Assembly: GCF_003086295.3 (NCBI RefSeq)
Contig: NC_092054.1
Coordinates: 35,308,393-35,372,392, forward strand
DNA: 64,000 nucleotides
From: Arachis hypogaea
Taxonomy: Eukaryota > Streptophyta > Magnoliopsida > Fabales > Fabaceae
Reading direction: 5' to 3'
Positions 29,826 to 40,674 of the stretch are shown here, piece after piece. The translations under genes were made by a program, and so were the position numbers. The notes beneath the pieces were generated by a model. The model saw only the letters and a program-made list of their open reading frames with translations. It was not told where the DNA came from and did no database searches. Every line of letters begins with the position of its first letter. Position 1 is the first letter of the stretch.

Positions 29826-30774
29826 AGCTTACTTTTTGCATAAAAATATTTCCAAAAATCTTTGAGTTAAAGTCCAAAGAAGTCTGTTGAACCATCTTAA
29901 GCCTTTCAATAACGCCTCCAAACTCTTGATTCCAAGCCTTACTAATAACATATTTATAAGAAGGATGTGTTGCCCACGCAACTTGAAACTTAAAAGGATG
30001 AGAACCTTTCACTCTGGGGCCACCATGACAACGAACTAAAATAGGACATTGATTAGAATGAAGCCTGCTAAGAATTTCAGAATAACCCTCGGGAAACATT
30101 GTCATACACGCCTCATTAACTAGAGCTCTATCCAACTTTTTAGCCAAGTCCCTGCCAGCCTGAACTGCTCTATACCAAGTATATCTCCTACCAGTCACTT
30201 TAAGATCAAAGAGCTCATAGTCATCTAGAGTAGTAGCTAATAGACTAGCTCTGTGAGAAGAAAAATAAGCACCTGTACTCTCGTCTGGTGCCACAATCTC
30301 ATTAAAATCACCAATGGCCATCCATGGTCCATTATGGCCTGAATTAATAGAATGCAAATGATCCCAAAGAATACTTCTTTTTTCGAATTGAGGACTCACA
30401 TATGCTGCACTACAAAACCAAACTAAGTTACCCACACTCACTTTCACTGTGATACATTGGTCAATTTGGTCAATAACCACACAAGAAGCATTAGCAATAG
30501 AAGATAGAAACCAAATGCCACCCCTGTGTCCTACTGCTTCCACAATACCAACACAATGAAAACCCAACTTATCCCAAAAATTCTTCAAATTATTAAACAT
30601 GGTATGAGTCTCAAAGAGAAAGAAGAAAGATGGTTTATATATTCTCACCAAATTTTTGCAATACACACGGGCCATCTTGTTAGACGCACCCCTCACATTC
30701 CAGGCTATGATATTGAAACTATCCATAAAAAATAGCAAAAAGGGAGCTCCAATAACAAACCCGAGACTCAACAT
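29767..30774 (-). pseudogene. LINE endonuclease domain
   Basis: AP-endonuclease-like domain (Exo_endo_phos family) that nicks target DNA. AWNVRGA, the ETH motif, GDFNEI and KLDRAL are present. In the last motif, where S-D-H or S-N-H is usual, the sequence reads S-N-Q, so the catalytic His is lost. The true start is probably the Met at codon 17 (MDSFNIIAWNVRG, 30726). The frame ends at about 29767 because of a frameshift into the reverse transcriptase frame. Confidence 0.85.
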
Positions 30775-31116
30775 GATGTCCCTCTCTTCGACGATCCTAC
30801 CTTTAATGGACTCTCAAGTTGCAGCCCAATTTTCTCCGTCGAAACTTGCGCCACACCCGCCGTCGATGCTCCATCCTTATCTACTGGTGAATTCTACAAA
30901 GAGTTTGGGCGAGGACGCTTTCGCACAGTGCCATTTGTTGTCTCACCTTGCTGCTGATGATGAACATTGTGCCGGGTCCCCAAAGAAGCCACACTAACCG
31001 GTTTTCCAATATTGATGCCCCTGCTTAATTTTACTTTGGATCTAGTAGCATGTGTTGTACGTTGGTGATTAGACCTTGTCCAAGTATTGGTAGCCTTGTT
31101 AGGAGTCTTCTTTCTT

Positions 31117-31752
31117 TTAGTTGGACCTGATGGGTGCTAGGAGAAGGCTTTTGACCCATTTTTTATACTTTCCTTTCCTAATCACTTGAGTCCAGCCTTC
31201 CAAATCCTCATGTTGTGCATGGTCCACATGAACAACATGCAAATCACTCTCCACCAAATCCGGGACAGCAACATTTACAATCTCATCTTTAAGATTCTTG
31301 CCAAAATTAAAACTTGCCTTTTTCACATGTACTGGATTTTTTGAATTTGAGCTTTCTGGCTGCTTTGCTACATTGCCGACCACCTTGGCATTAGTTCCTC
31401 CTCCCGCATTGCTGTCAGTCTTGCACACCTTCATATCATGACCAAACTTGAGACAGGAGCCACAAATAAGGTGAAGACTTTCATATTCAACCTCACATTC
31501 AACACCTTCAACAAGAATCCTCTTAGTCACTGGCAATCCTAAATTTATCTGAACACAGGCTCGAGCATATCGTCCTCTTTCAGCTAATTTTATTGCCAAA
31601 TCAACCTTAACGGGAATGCCAACTGCAGCCGCAACACGGAGCATTGTATCTTCTTGGTAGCACCAAATTGGTAATCCGAAAATTCTAATCCATACTAAAG
31701 TTGCTCCAAAACAGTTTTCACTTGATCTAAACTCTTGATCCCAAGGCTTCAC
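31117..31752 (-). pseudogene. LINE ORF1 fragment with CCHC zinc knuckle
   Basis: C-terminal part of plant L1 ORF1, an RNA-binding protein. It has KPWDQEF, W-I-R-I-x-G-L-P and a zinc knuckle C-G-S-C-L-K-F-G-H-D-M-K-V-C. Members usually start with a DUF4283-type domain, which is cut off at the 5' junction with family G. The Met used as first codon is internal to the original protein. Confidence 0.82.
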
Positions 31753-33243
31753 AAGAAAAGCGAGAGGAAGAGCATGCAGTAGCCGATTGATCCACCAGTT
31801 GAAGGTGGCAATCCGAAGTCATCACCTTTGAGTGCATGGAGGACCGTAAAACCCTTTAAGTGTGGGGAGGTTGTCGCTAATCGGCAATCTTGGGTGACAT
31901 ACTCTAATTCTAACACTTTCATCTTCTTTTTTTTTTTGAATTTCTAGTTGCATTTTTCTTCTTAGTCTGTATATATCGTAGAGCTTTAATTACATTCTCT
32001 CTTAGTTTATTGCATGTCTTTGCATATATATAATAAGCTTAGTTAATATAATGAAAATTTTTCAAGAAAAACATTCTTGATAGGGCATTGACATCCTAAT
32101 TAATTTGAGTTGGAACTTTTGATTGAGACTTGCTTGAAAATATATTGTGGAACTTGTTCTTGAGCTAAGAACACACAACCATGTGAGTTTTGAGCCTCAT
32201 TATGTGGTTACATTATATTAACCACTATTTCCAATCTTGTGTGTGTTATTCTCTTTTTATGATTACAATATTTGATTTGTTTGATTCTTTATATCCATTG
32301 TTTGATGTATATATGCATTTATATGATTGAGGCCATCTTTCATTAAGCTCACTTGTCCCAAATAGCCTACCCTTTTATCTTCCTTTGTTAACCAACTTTG
32401 AGCCTATTTCAATCCCCTCTTGTTCTTAAAGTTAGCACATTACTAGCCTTAAAGTGAAAAACAATAAATATCCTTTATTTGGATCTTTGATTAGCTTAGG
32501 CTAGTGAGAGTGTATATCATCTAAGTGTGGGGAAGTTTGGGAACTTTGGTTGAGGTAAAAGTGCATTTTTGTACCTTGTTGAAAATCTTGGGAATTGGAT
32601 ACATATGCATGCATCAAATGCTTAAACCATATGCATTAACACATTTGTATATATTTTAGTTTGAAAAAAAAAAGAGGATGAAAACAATAAAAGAGGACAA
32701 AATCCCCAAAGTTTGAGAAACAAAAATGCATATGAGTTGTGATTGAAAAGAAAATGCATGAGTGTGTAAGAAAAGTGAGAAATGGGTAGTTAGGTTTGCT
32801 TTGAGTTGTATAGGTTGTTAAGTAGGTTTGGTGAGAGCTTAGGCTAATCAAAGATGCATATATCAAGCTCACTTGACCACATATAACCTTACATTTATCC
32901 TAGCCCCATTACAACCTATGGAAAGCCCTCATGATATTTGTATGCATACATTGAATAAGTGTTGATTGTTAGATGAAAGAAAAATCTTAGAAAGCATGAT
33001 TAGAAGAGAAATGAGTGAATTGACCCTATACACTTGAGTGATTAGAGCGAATACACATCCGGTGAGGGTTCAATTGCTTAATTACATGTTTTCACCTATG
33101 CTTAATTCTTATCTTGCAAGTTTATAAATTCTTTTCAATAACTCTAATCAATTATGGATTTGACTTGGTTTAGATTGCTTTAGCCCTTATGTTCATATAT
33201 GTATTCTTGGAAATTGACTTATTTTAACTAAGTAGTTGCATTC
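31753..33243 (+). mobile_element. Family G: 3' body of the left unit
   Basis: Matches 57616-59115 almost throughout, so it is the 3' internal region of a family-G element. It includes a degraded internal hairpin plus AAGTGTGGGGAGGT (31833-31870). It is interrupted at CATTC (33239-33243) by element F and resumes at 47777. No coding region is seen. Confidence 0.85.
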
Positions 33244-34738
33244 TGACGTAGCAGAAATTGGCGAGTTAAGAAATTAATGTAAGAGATACGTTGCAAGTCC
33301 AGCTTTTAACCAACCAAAAATCCGCTTATCAATTTAGATGGGTTGTCACAAAATTAAAATTAAAATACTAGGAGTATGAATCCCAGGTCGTCTCCCAACG
33401 AGTTGCAGAAAGATGTGCTATTTTATTAATAAGATGTTTTCTAAAAATGGTTGAGTTGTTAAACAGGAAATTAAATCAGAGAATTTATGTAATTTAAATA
33501 AAAACCTTGACCGGGAGTATATTAGTTGGAAGCCCTATCCTTGATGGAGTTCTCCCAAGATAAAAGTGATAATTAAAGGTTGCCTGCTCAGTTATCCTTT
33601 ACCAGATAAAGGAAAGTTAAGCAAGTTGGAAGTCAGTTTCTATTCACCAGTTCTAATCCTCTCCCTTGGGAAGGACTAGTGTCAGTGATTAGAGGGCGAC
33701 CCAACGCGAAACCCAACTATAATTTTACTCTTGAGCATCCAACTCAAGGTCCCCCTTTCAATCAACTCCCAATCAAGTTATGGAACTACTCGCTCATTAT
33801 GATTATAAAATCCACGAAGTAAGAAAGAGAAATATTGAAAGACATGATAAATAATAATCAAAAGGATCAATTAAAAATAAAAAATACTTCTTGTATTAAT
33901 AAATTCTAAAAATAATCCAATAATAATTCTGAGTAAATGAAGGATATGGAAGAGTAAGTGACAAGTAAGGAAACAAACTAGAATGACGAAGTCTTGACGA
34001 AAGTAACAACTCTTCTCAATATCCCAGTCTAAAAAGCAATAAAAATCAAAATCCTAAGAACTATGAATGTGTAGAGAGAAAACCTAGAGGAGGAGTAAAA
34101 TCAGATCTAAAACTAAAATTATGCGGAATGAATGTTGTGTCTGGTTTCTGCATGTTCCCTGGCTCTAATCTGCTTTTCTGGGCCGAAAACTGGGTCAAAA
34201 CAGGGCCCAAAATCGCCCCCAGTGAATTCTGTAGATTCTACAGATCGCGCATGTCACGCAATCGCGCATGTCACGCGTTTGCATCATCCAGCATTTTGCC
34301 TTGCCACGCATGCGCGTCGTCCACGCGTTCGCGTCACTTGTGCAGTTTCCAATCCGCACGGTCGCGTGAGCCATGCGTCCGCATCACTGCAATTTTCTCT
34401 ATTCCGCGCGGTCGCATGAGCCATGCGTCCGCGTCACTTCTCGCTGGTCATCTCCTCAATTTCTTGTGTTCCTTCCATTTTTGCAAGCTTCCTTTCCAAT
34501 CTCCAAGTCATTCATGCCCTATAAAACCTGAAACACTTGACACACAGATCACAGCATCGAATGGAATAAAGGAGAAATAAAAAATGCATATTAAAAGTCT
34601 CTAGGAAGCAGCTATTCAACCATGAAGTAATTTCGGGAAGGAATTATAAATGTATGCTAATCATATGAATAAGTGGGTAAAGATTTGATAAAACCACACA
34701 ATTAAGCACAATATAAACCATAAAATAATGGTTTATCA
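33244..34738 (-). mobile_element. 3' LTR of element F
   Basis: 1495 bp, minus strand TGATAAACC...GTCA. It holds the hairpin ATACT/AGTAT (33365-33377) beside a GTCGTCTCCCA-type motif, and a CpG-rich segment at about 34246-34438 in U3. It differs from the 5' LTR by scattered substitutions concentrated near the U5 end. Confidence 0.93.
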
Positions 34739-34775
34739 ACCTCCCCACACTTAGTCATTAGCATGTCCTCATGCT
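34739..34775 (-). promoter_or_regulatory. Polypurine tract and GAGGAC hairpin of F
   Basis: Minus strand: hairpin stem AGCAT/ATGCT with loop GAGGAC (34760-34775), six bases, then TAAGTGTGGGGAGGT touching the 3' LTR. The same loop is seen before the PPT of G and D and in internal copies in F, H and G. Confidence 0.7.
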
Positions 34776-35724
34776 TAGTTGAAGGAGATAAAATAAATGA
34801 GTAGGAACATGTAAAACTCATGCAATGCAATGCAACCTATATATGTGAATGCAACTATATGATTCTTGTCCACTTGGTCAAAAGTAAATAAGCTCTTCAA
34901 GACAATCACAAATCAAATTCCACTAATTCAATTCTTATATAGTAAGAACAGATAAAAATGCAAGAAGGTAGCTCATGAAAGCAGGGAACATAGAATTTAA
35001 GCATTGAACCTTCACTGATGATGTATGTATGCTCTAATCTCTCTAGTGTATAGGGTAATCACTCTATCCTTCTCTAATCATGCTTTCTAATTTTTTTGTT
35101 CTTCTCCTAACCAATCAACAACATTTAATATACCAATGCAAACATCATGAGGTCTTTTCAAGGTTGTAATGGGGCCAAGGTAAGGGTGAGGGTATATATA
35201 TATATATGGCTAAGTAAGCTCATAAATTGAATCTTTAATTAACCCAAGCTTTCGCCTAACACACATATATATTCTTTATAGCTTAAATTTCACACCTAGC
35301 TACCCAAAATTTCCCTTTCACATTCCTTACTCATGTATCAACTTTTATTTTAATTTTATCATACATGCATTGATCTTTGAATTTTTAACTTAACATTGGG
35401 GTAATTTTGTCCCCTTATTTAATTATTGAATATTTTTGGATTTTTTTAACATAAATATAAACGTAGTTTATCAATGCACATAGATTTTTAATTTTTATAG
35501 TTTTATATGAGTAGGCACCCAAATTTCCATTATATTATCATGACACATTCCCTTATTATCTTTTGTTTCCACAATTTTCCCATACTTGATTAACACATAA
35601 TTCTATCTTAAGCTAACCAAAGATTCAATTGGGATATATAACTGTTTTTCTGCTTAAGGCTAGTGATGTGGTAGAATGCAGAACAAATGGGATTTAAAGG
35701 CTCAAAGTGGCTAACAAAGGTAAC
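34776..35724 (-). other. 3' untranslated region of F, left of solo LTR
   Basis: Non-coding. It shares patches with the 3' body of family G read on the opposite strand, for example the block around 34970-35080. It ends in GTAAC, the target duplication of solo LTR J. No gene is seen. Confidence 0.6.
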
Positions 35725-37377
35725 TGATGAGCGGATAATTTATACGCTTTTTGGCATTGTTTTTAGTATGTTTTTAGTATATTTTAGTTAGTTTTTATTT
35801 AATATTTATTAGTTTTTATATAAAAATCACTCTTCTGGAATTTACTATGAGTTTGTGTATTTTTCTGTGATTTCAGGTATTTTTTAGCTGAAATTGAGGG
35901 ACCTGAGCAAAAATCTGATTCAGAGGCTGAAAAAGGACTGCAGATGCTGTTGGATTCTGACCTCCCTGCACTCGAAGTGAATTTTCTGGAGTTACAGAAG
36001 CCCAATTGGCACGCTCTCAATTGCGTTGGAAAATAGACATCCTGGGCTTTCCAGCAATATATAATAGTCCGTACTTTGCCCAAGATTTGATGGCCCAAAT
36101 CGGCGTTCAAAGTCAGCATAAAAATTCTGGCGTCAAAACGCTAGAACTGGCATAAAAGCTGGAGTTAAACGCCCAAACTGGCACAAAAGCTGGCGTTTAA
36201 CTCCAAGAAAAGTCTCTACACATGAAAGGTTCAATGCTCAGCCCAAGCACACACCAAGTGGGCCCGGAAGAAGATTTCTGCATTAATTACCTATTTCTGT
36301 AAACCCTAGGCTACTAGTTTTCTATAAATAGGACCTTTTGCTATTGTATTTTACACACTTGATCACACTTTCATAGACCTTTTCACGTTTGGGGGCTGGC
36401 CATTCGGCCATGCCTGGACCTTTTGTTCTTATGTATTTTTAACGGTGGAGTTTCTACACACCATAGATTAAGGTGTGGAGCTCTGCTGTTCTTCATGAAT
36501 TAATGCAAAGTACTATTGTTTTTCTATTCAACTCAAGTCTATTTCTTCTCCAAGATATTCATTCACACCCAAGAACATGATGAATGTGATGAATATGTGA
36601 CACTCATCACCATTCTCACCTATGAACGCGTGCCTGACAACCACTTCCGTTCTACATGCAAACAAGCTTGAATGTGTATCTCTTGGGTTTCTAATCTAAG
36701 ATTAGAACCTTCGTGGTATAGGCTAGAATTATTGGCGGCCATTCCTGAGATCCGGAATGTCTAAACCTTGTCTGTGGTATTCTGAGTAGGATCTGGGAAG
36801 GGATGACTGTGACGAGCTTCAAACTCGCGAGTGTTGGGCGTGTGACAGACGCAAAAGGATCAATGGATCCTATTCCAACATGATTGAGAACCGACATATG
36901 ATTAGCCGTGCGGTGACAGCGTGCGTAGAATATTTTCACTGAGAGGACGGGAAGTAGCCATTGACAACGGTGATGCCCAACATAAAGCTTGCCATCGAAA
37001 GGAGTATGAATGATTGGAAGAAGGCAATAGGAAAGCAGAGGTTCAGGAGGAACAAAGCATCTTCATACGCTTATCTGAAATTCCTACCAATGAATTACAT
37101 AAGTATCTCTATCTCTATCTTTATTTTATGTTTTATTTATCTTTAATTATCAATCCACCATAACCATTTAAATATGCCTGACTGATATTTACAAGATGAC
37201 CATAGCTTGCTTCAAGCCGACAGTCTCCGTGGGATCGACCCTTACTCACGTAAGGTATTACTTGGACGACCCAGTGCACTTGCTGGTTAGTTCTGCGGAA
37301 TTGTGACAAAGTGTGATTCACGTTTGAGAGCTCCAAGTCTTTGGTGCCATTGTTGATGATCACAATTTCGTGCACCA
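35725..37377 (+). mobile_element. Solo LTR J (FIDEL-like)
   Basis: 1653 bp, TGATGAGCGG...CGTGCACCA, flanked by perfect GTAAC (35720-35724, 37378-37382). It has no internal sequence, so it arose by recombination between two LTRs. TATA box 36323-36330. Its U5 end has a diverged PBS-like copy (TGGTGCCATTGTTG, about 37342) at the same place as in LTR1. Confidence 0.93.
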
Positions 37378-37839
37378 GTAACTTAAGGGGTAGGCTTAAT
37401 TTGGGTAAGTGAGCTAAACAAATAATGGCCTCAATCATATGCAAGCACATAAATATATTAAACATTGGACATATAGGATGAAACAAAATATAGATTACAA
37501 TCATAGAGAGGTAAACACACAAGAATAAAATAATTATGGTTAAATAATGTAACCATGTATAAAGGCTCAAATCTCACAGGTTGTGTGTTCTTTAGCTCAA
37601 AAAACCATGTTCCAAATATAACTTCAAGCAAATTTAACACAAAGGTTTTGATTAAAATTAGTGAAATTTTGTTCTAAAAATAGGGTCTTAGAAGAAACTT
37701 ATTATTTTTTTTAATCAAGTAGAACATGCATGCAACTAACCTATTACTATGCAATTTATCCTATTCTACAAAAGAAAAACTGATTAAATATCCTATTTTA
37801 TTGGTGTTAGGGAAGAGAAATTACCTCCGGAAGTCAGGT

Positions 37840-37885
37840 ATTGACCGACCTCCCCACACTTAAGGCTTTGCACCGTCCTCGGTGC
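37840..37885 (-). promoter_or_regulatory. Internal hairpin plus PPT-like module of F
   Basis: Minus strand: stem GCACC/GGTGC with loop GAGGAC (37870-37885), then AAAGCC, then TTAAGTGTGGGGAGGT. This repeats the terminal PPT module about 1.4 kb of F sequence further inside (solo LTR excluded), just after the accessory ORF stop. Confidence 0.6.
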
Positions 37886-38077
37886 CATCTGTCAGGAACA
37901 AGGGTGGGCTGGTAGCAGTATGTCCACAGTCGGGACCATCATGGCTCTCTGTGCTGGTAAAAGAAGTGGAGTCTGGGGTGTCTGAGTCTCTGTGTTTTCC
38001 TTTAAGTAGCTCGTTGAGGTATATGAATCGGCGCTTATTTCGGTGCTCTCGTAGCTTTGCTTTGTGTTCCTGCCGAT

Positions 38078-39112
38078 CTAACCTTTCAAGTATCTAATGG
38101 AGCAGTTGGTTTGTTGTAGGTGCTTGTGGTGTTGAAGTAGGAATATCTTCAGCCGGTTCAGTAGGCTGGCTTGTAGTGACTGCTGGAGGTCTGATATATT
38201 TCCCGTTAGGGACGTACTGATCATCCCGTGGAAGCATGGCTTTGGTGTCCCAGCTCTGTAGGAGACTCCGGCTGTTAAGACAAGATCTGAGACCAGGGCG
38301 GGAAAAGGTAAGTTGCCCACAATTTGTACATGTCCCATAGCATTCCGGATGTGTCTGGGTAGGTTCAGAGGCTGATCTGTAAGGATGCACCATAGTAGAA
38401 TGGTCATGTCTACAGTGAAGGAGGACTCGTGAGTGCTTGGAAAGACATAATGGGACATGATTTGTGCCCATACGCGAGCCTCCAAGGTAAGTGCGGAAGC
38501 CGATATTCCCTTAGGACGGGAACGATGGTATCCATAAATCCATCTGCTGCCAGGTAGTGCGATAACTTTGAGAACAGCGTCCCAGTCAAATTGGTACATC
38601 TGGCGCTTGAGTGCGACTTCTTGAAATGCGTCCAGTCCTTCTGGAGTAGGGGGAAGATCTAAAGCTCGTTGAATGGCCTCTTCTATAATGGGGACTTGCT
38701 TCTGACGGACATAGACAGACTACAGGGTTGGCAGGTGGAAATTAGAGTAGAACTCGACTACCCAAGAAAGATTAACCTGCCGTGGCTGTCTCTGTAGGAA
38801 ACCCCATTGTCTTCGCGTAATTTGCGGCTCAACAAATTCAGCAATATGGGTCGGGAGGATAAGAAGGTATTCGTTGTTGTAACTCCTTTCTGCTAGGATG
38901 GGGAACATCTGCTCACAGTAGCGATTGGTAAATCGCGCAGTGCCCTTTGCTGGAAAGGCTTTCTCTTTTTCATCAACCTTTATAATCCTCTTAATTCTCT
39001 TTGTTGAGGGCTTTACTACAGTTGAAGATGGCTCTGCCACTAATGCTCTCTTTGTTCCTCTTCTTGCTGGTGGTTTGGGAGTAGCTTTCTCCTTGCCTTT
39101 CTTGGTGGCCAT
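38078..39112 (-). pseudogene. Accessory protein of element F, one stop
   Basis: About 344 codons from MATKKGKEKATPK, with one in-frame stop at 38720-38722 where CAG is likely. After a Lys/Arg-rich N-terminus, the region with R-R-Q-W-G-F-L and V-V-E-F-Y-S-N matches the R-x-W ... E-F-Y-x-N pattern of the accessory proteins of B and C, so I place it in the same putative plant transposon protein family. The remaining part (W-I-Y-G-Y, A-R-V-W-A-Q-I-M) is more diverged. It lies downstream of pol, the position of env-like ORFs in Athila elements, but no signal peptide or membrane span is visible. Confidence 0.7.
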
Positions 39113-39910
39113 CCTAAAAGAAAGAAAAGAGAAAGTATGTTAAAATGTCAAGGGATAGAGCAAGGAAGAGAACGGGAAAGGTGGTAATTAATGCACGATA
39201 AAAGATGAATGATGTTAACACATGGTCATGACTACATGTGAAAATTTATCAACGGAAAATAGCCAGTGCATATGATGACAATTAAATGCAAGGTGTTTAT
39301 TGGCATGCAGGTAAAGGCATGAGTAGCATAGATCAAGCATTCAATGTCCATATCAGATTACCAAGCCTTTCAAATTAATAACCTGTTTGTAATAACAATT
39401 ATATTAAATTAATAAAATATAAAAAAGGGTGTTGTGAAAAGCAAGCATTTAGAGTAATAGAATAAAAGAAATCTAAAAATAGTGCACAATGCCATACGAG
39501 CGTTTTCACAAACACATAGCATGAATGATAAATAAGCTAATGAAAATAATAAATTGAACATGCAAGCAACCCTTTTAAAAAATAATATATAATTGTCAAA
39601 CAGTTCCTGAATAATTCACAAGCAAATCATAGGAAAGAATAGTGACCCAAATAAATTTCCAACACCAACTAAAAGAAAAATAAAGAAAAAAAAAGAACAT
39701 GTATAATGCAAGGAAAAAGAAAAGAAAAAGATAACATAAAAAGAAGAAGAATAGAAAAGTAAGGAGGGAAGAAGAAAAGAAAAACCTTGATAATGGTGGT
39801 GAGAGAGAGAAAAAGTAGAGAGTGAGAAAGAAGGAAGAAGGAAGAAATAAGGAGGGAAAAGAAAAAGTAGGATTTGGGGAAGAGAAAGATAAGATATTTT
39901 GGCAGATTAG
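39113..39910 (-). other. A-rich spacer upstream of accessory ORF of F
   Basis: Very A/G-rich on the plus strand, especially 39660-39900. No gene is seen. It could serve as the untranslated leader of an accessory transcript. Confidence 0.5.
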
Positions 39911-39923
39911 GTTAAGCTATGGG

Positions 39924-40480
39924 GCGCAAGCGACGCAGACGCGTGGAAGATGCGTTCGTGCGAATTACGCTCATATAAATCGACGCGGTCGCGATGGTCA
40001 CGCGGACGTGTGACTCGTTTTATGCTGCTGGCGCTAGGGCAGCCTCGCGCTCACACAACTCTCTGTTCGAAGCCTTGTTTTGCCAAATTTTAGGTGACGC
40101 GATCGCGTGGTGGACGCGATCGTATGGTGGATGCGATCGCGTGGATGGCTAATTTTGGAATACGACGCGGACGCGTGGGGCACGCGTTTGCGTGGTAGGG
40201 CTTGTGCGACTAGCGCCAGTCCAGCCCCACTTCAGCACAACTTTCGGCCATGCACCCTTTCTTACGTCGATTTTCATGTCACGCGTCCGCGTGGGTGACG
40301 CGGATGCGTGGGAGGCAATTCTCCCACATGACACGGACGCGTCAGTGACGCGGTCGCGTGGGGTGATTTGTGCCACAGGCATGCCTCCAGCCACACTCTC
40401 GCGTGACTTTCTGCTCGATTGCTTTTTCTTCCTTACTCACATACGACGCGGACGCATCGGCGACGGTGTCGCGTCGCGGG
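39924..40480. repeat. CpG-rich dyad region of F
   Basis: Many imperfect copies of palindromes such as GACGCG.CGCGTC and GATCGCGTGG lie in otherwise AT-rich sequence. A similar region lies in U3 of F's own LTRs (34246-34438, 47277-47470). No protein signal: frames through it differ between copies. Confidence 0.75.
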
Positions 40481-40613
40481 ATACTTTTTTCTGTTCGACC
40501 CCCTTTTTTTTTAAATAAAAATATGTGAATACAAATACAAACTAAATGTGCTGATAAAGAGAAGAGTTATTGAAAAAGAAAACTAAGAGTAAAGAAAGGA
40601 ACGATCATACCAT

Positions 40614-40663
40614 GGTGGGTTGTCTCCCACCCAGCACTTTGCTTTAACGTCCTTAAGTTGGAC
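40614..40663 (-). ncRNA. Post-stop double hairpin (element F)
   Basis: Starts 11 nt after the pol stop. Hairpin 1 stem GTCC/GGAC (5 bp with flanking C-G), 17-nt spacer, hairpin 2 perfect stem GGTGGG/CCCACC with loop AGACAA (40614-40631). Confidence 0.62.
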
Positions 40664-40674
40664 GCTCCACTAGC

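Larger units (their letters stand above)
28588..31752 (-). mobile_element. L1-type LINE, split and 5'-truncated
   Basis: Minus-strand non-LTR retrotransposon with ORF1 fragment (zinc knuckle), endonuclease and reverse transcriptase in that order. The 5' end is cut at about 31752, where family-G sequence begins, as expected for a 5'-truncated L1 insertion. The 3' part (end of reverse transcriptase, RNase H if any, poly-A) lies beyond element I and is outside the window. Confidence 0.88.

Noticed and set aside
30526..30997. Plus-strand frames opposite the LINE endonuclease
   Set aside because: Shadows of the minus-strand endonuclease, whose motifs are clear.
40192..40518. Frames on both strands in the CpG-rich dyad region of F (also 34128-34580, 47164-47612, 60686-61146)
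   Set aside because: They arise from the GC-rich dyads in LTR or spacer. Equivalent frames shift between LTR copies of the same element.
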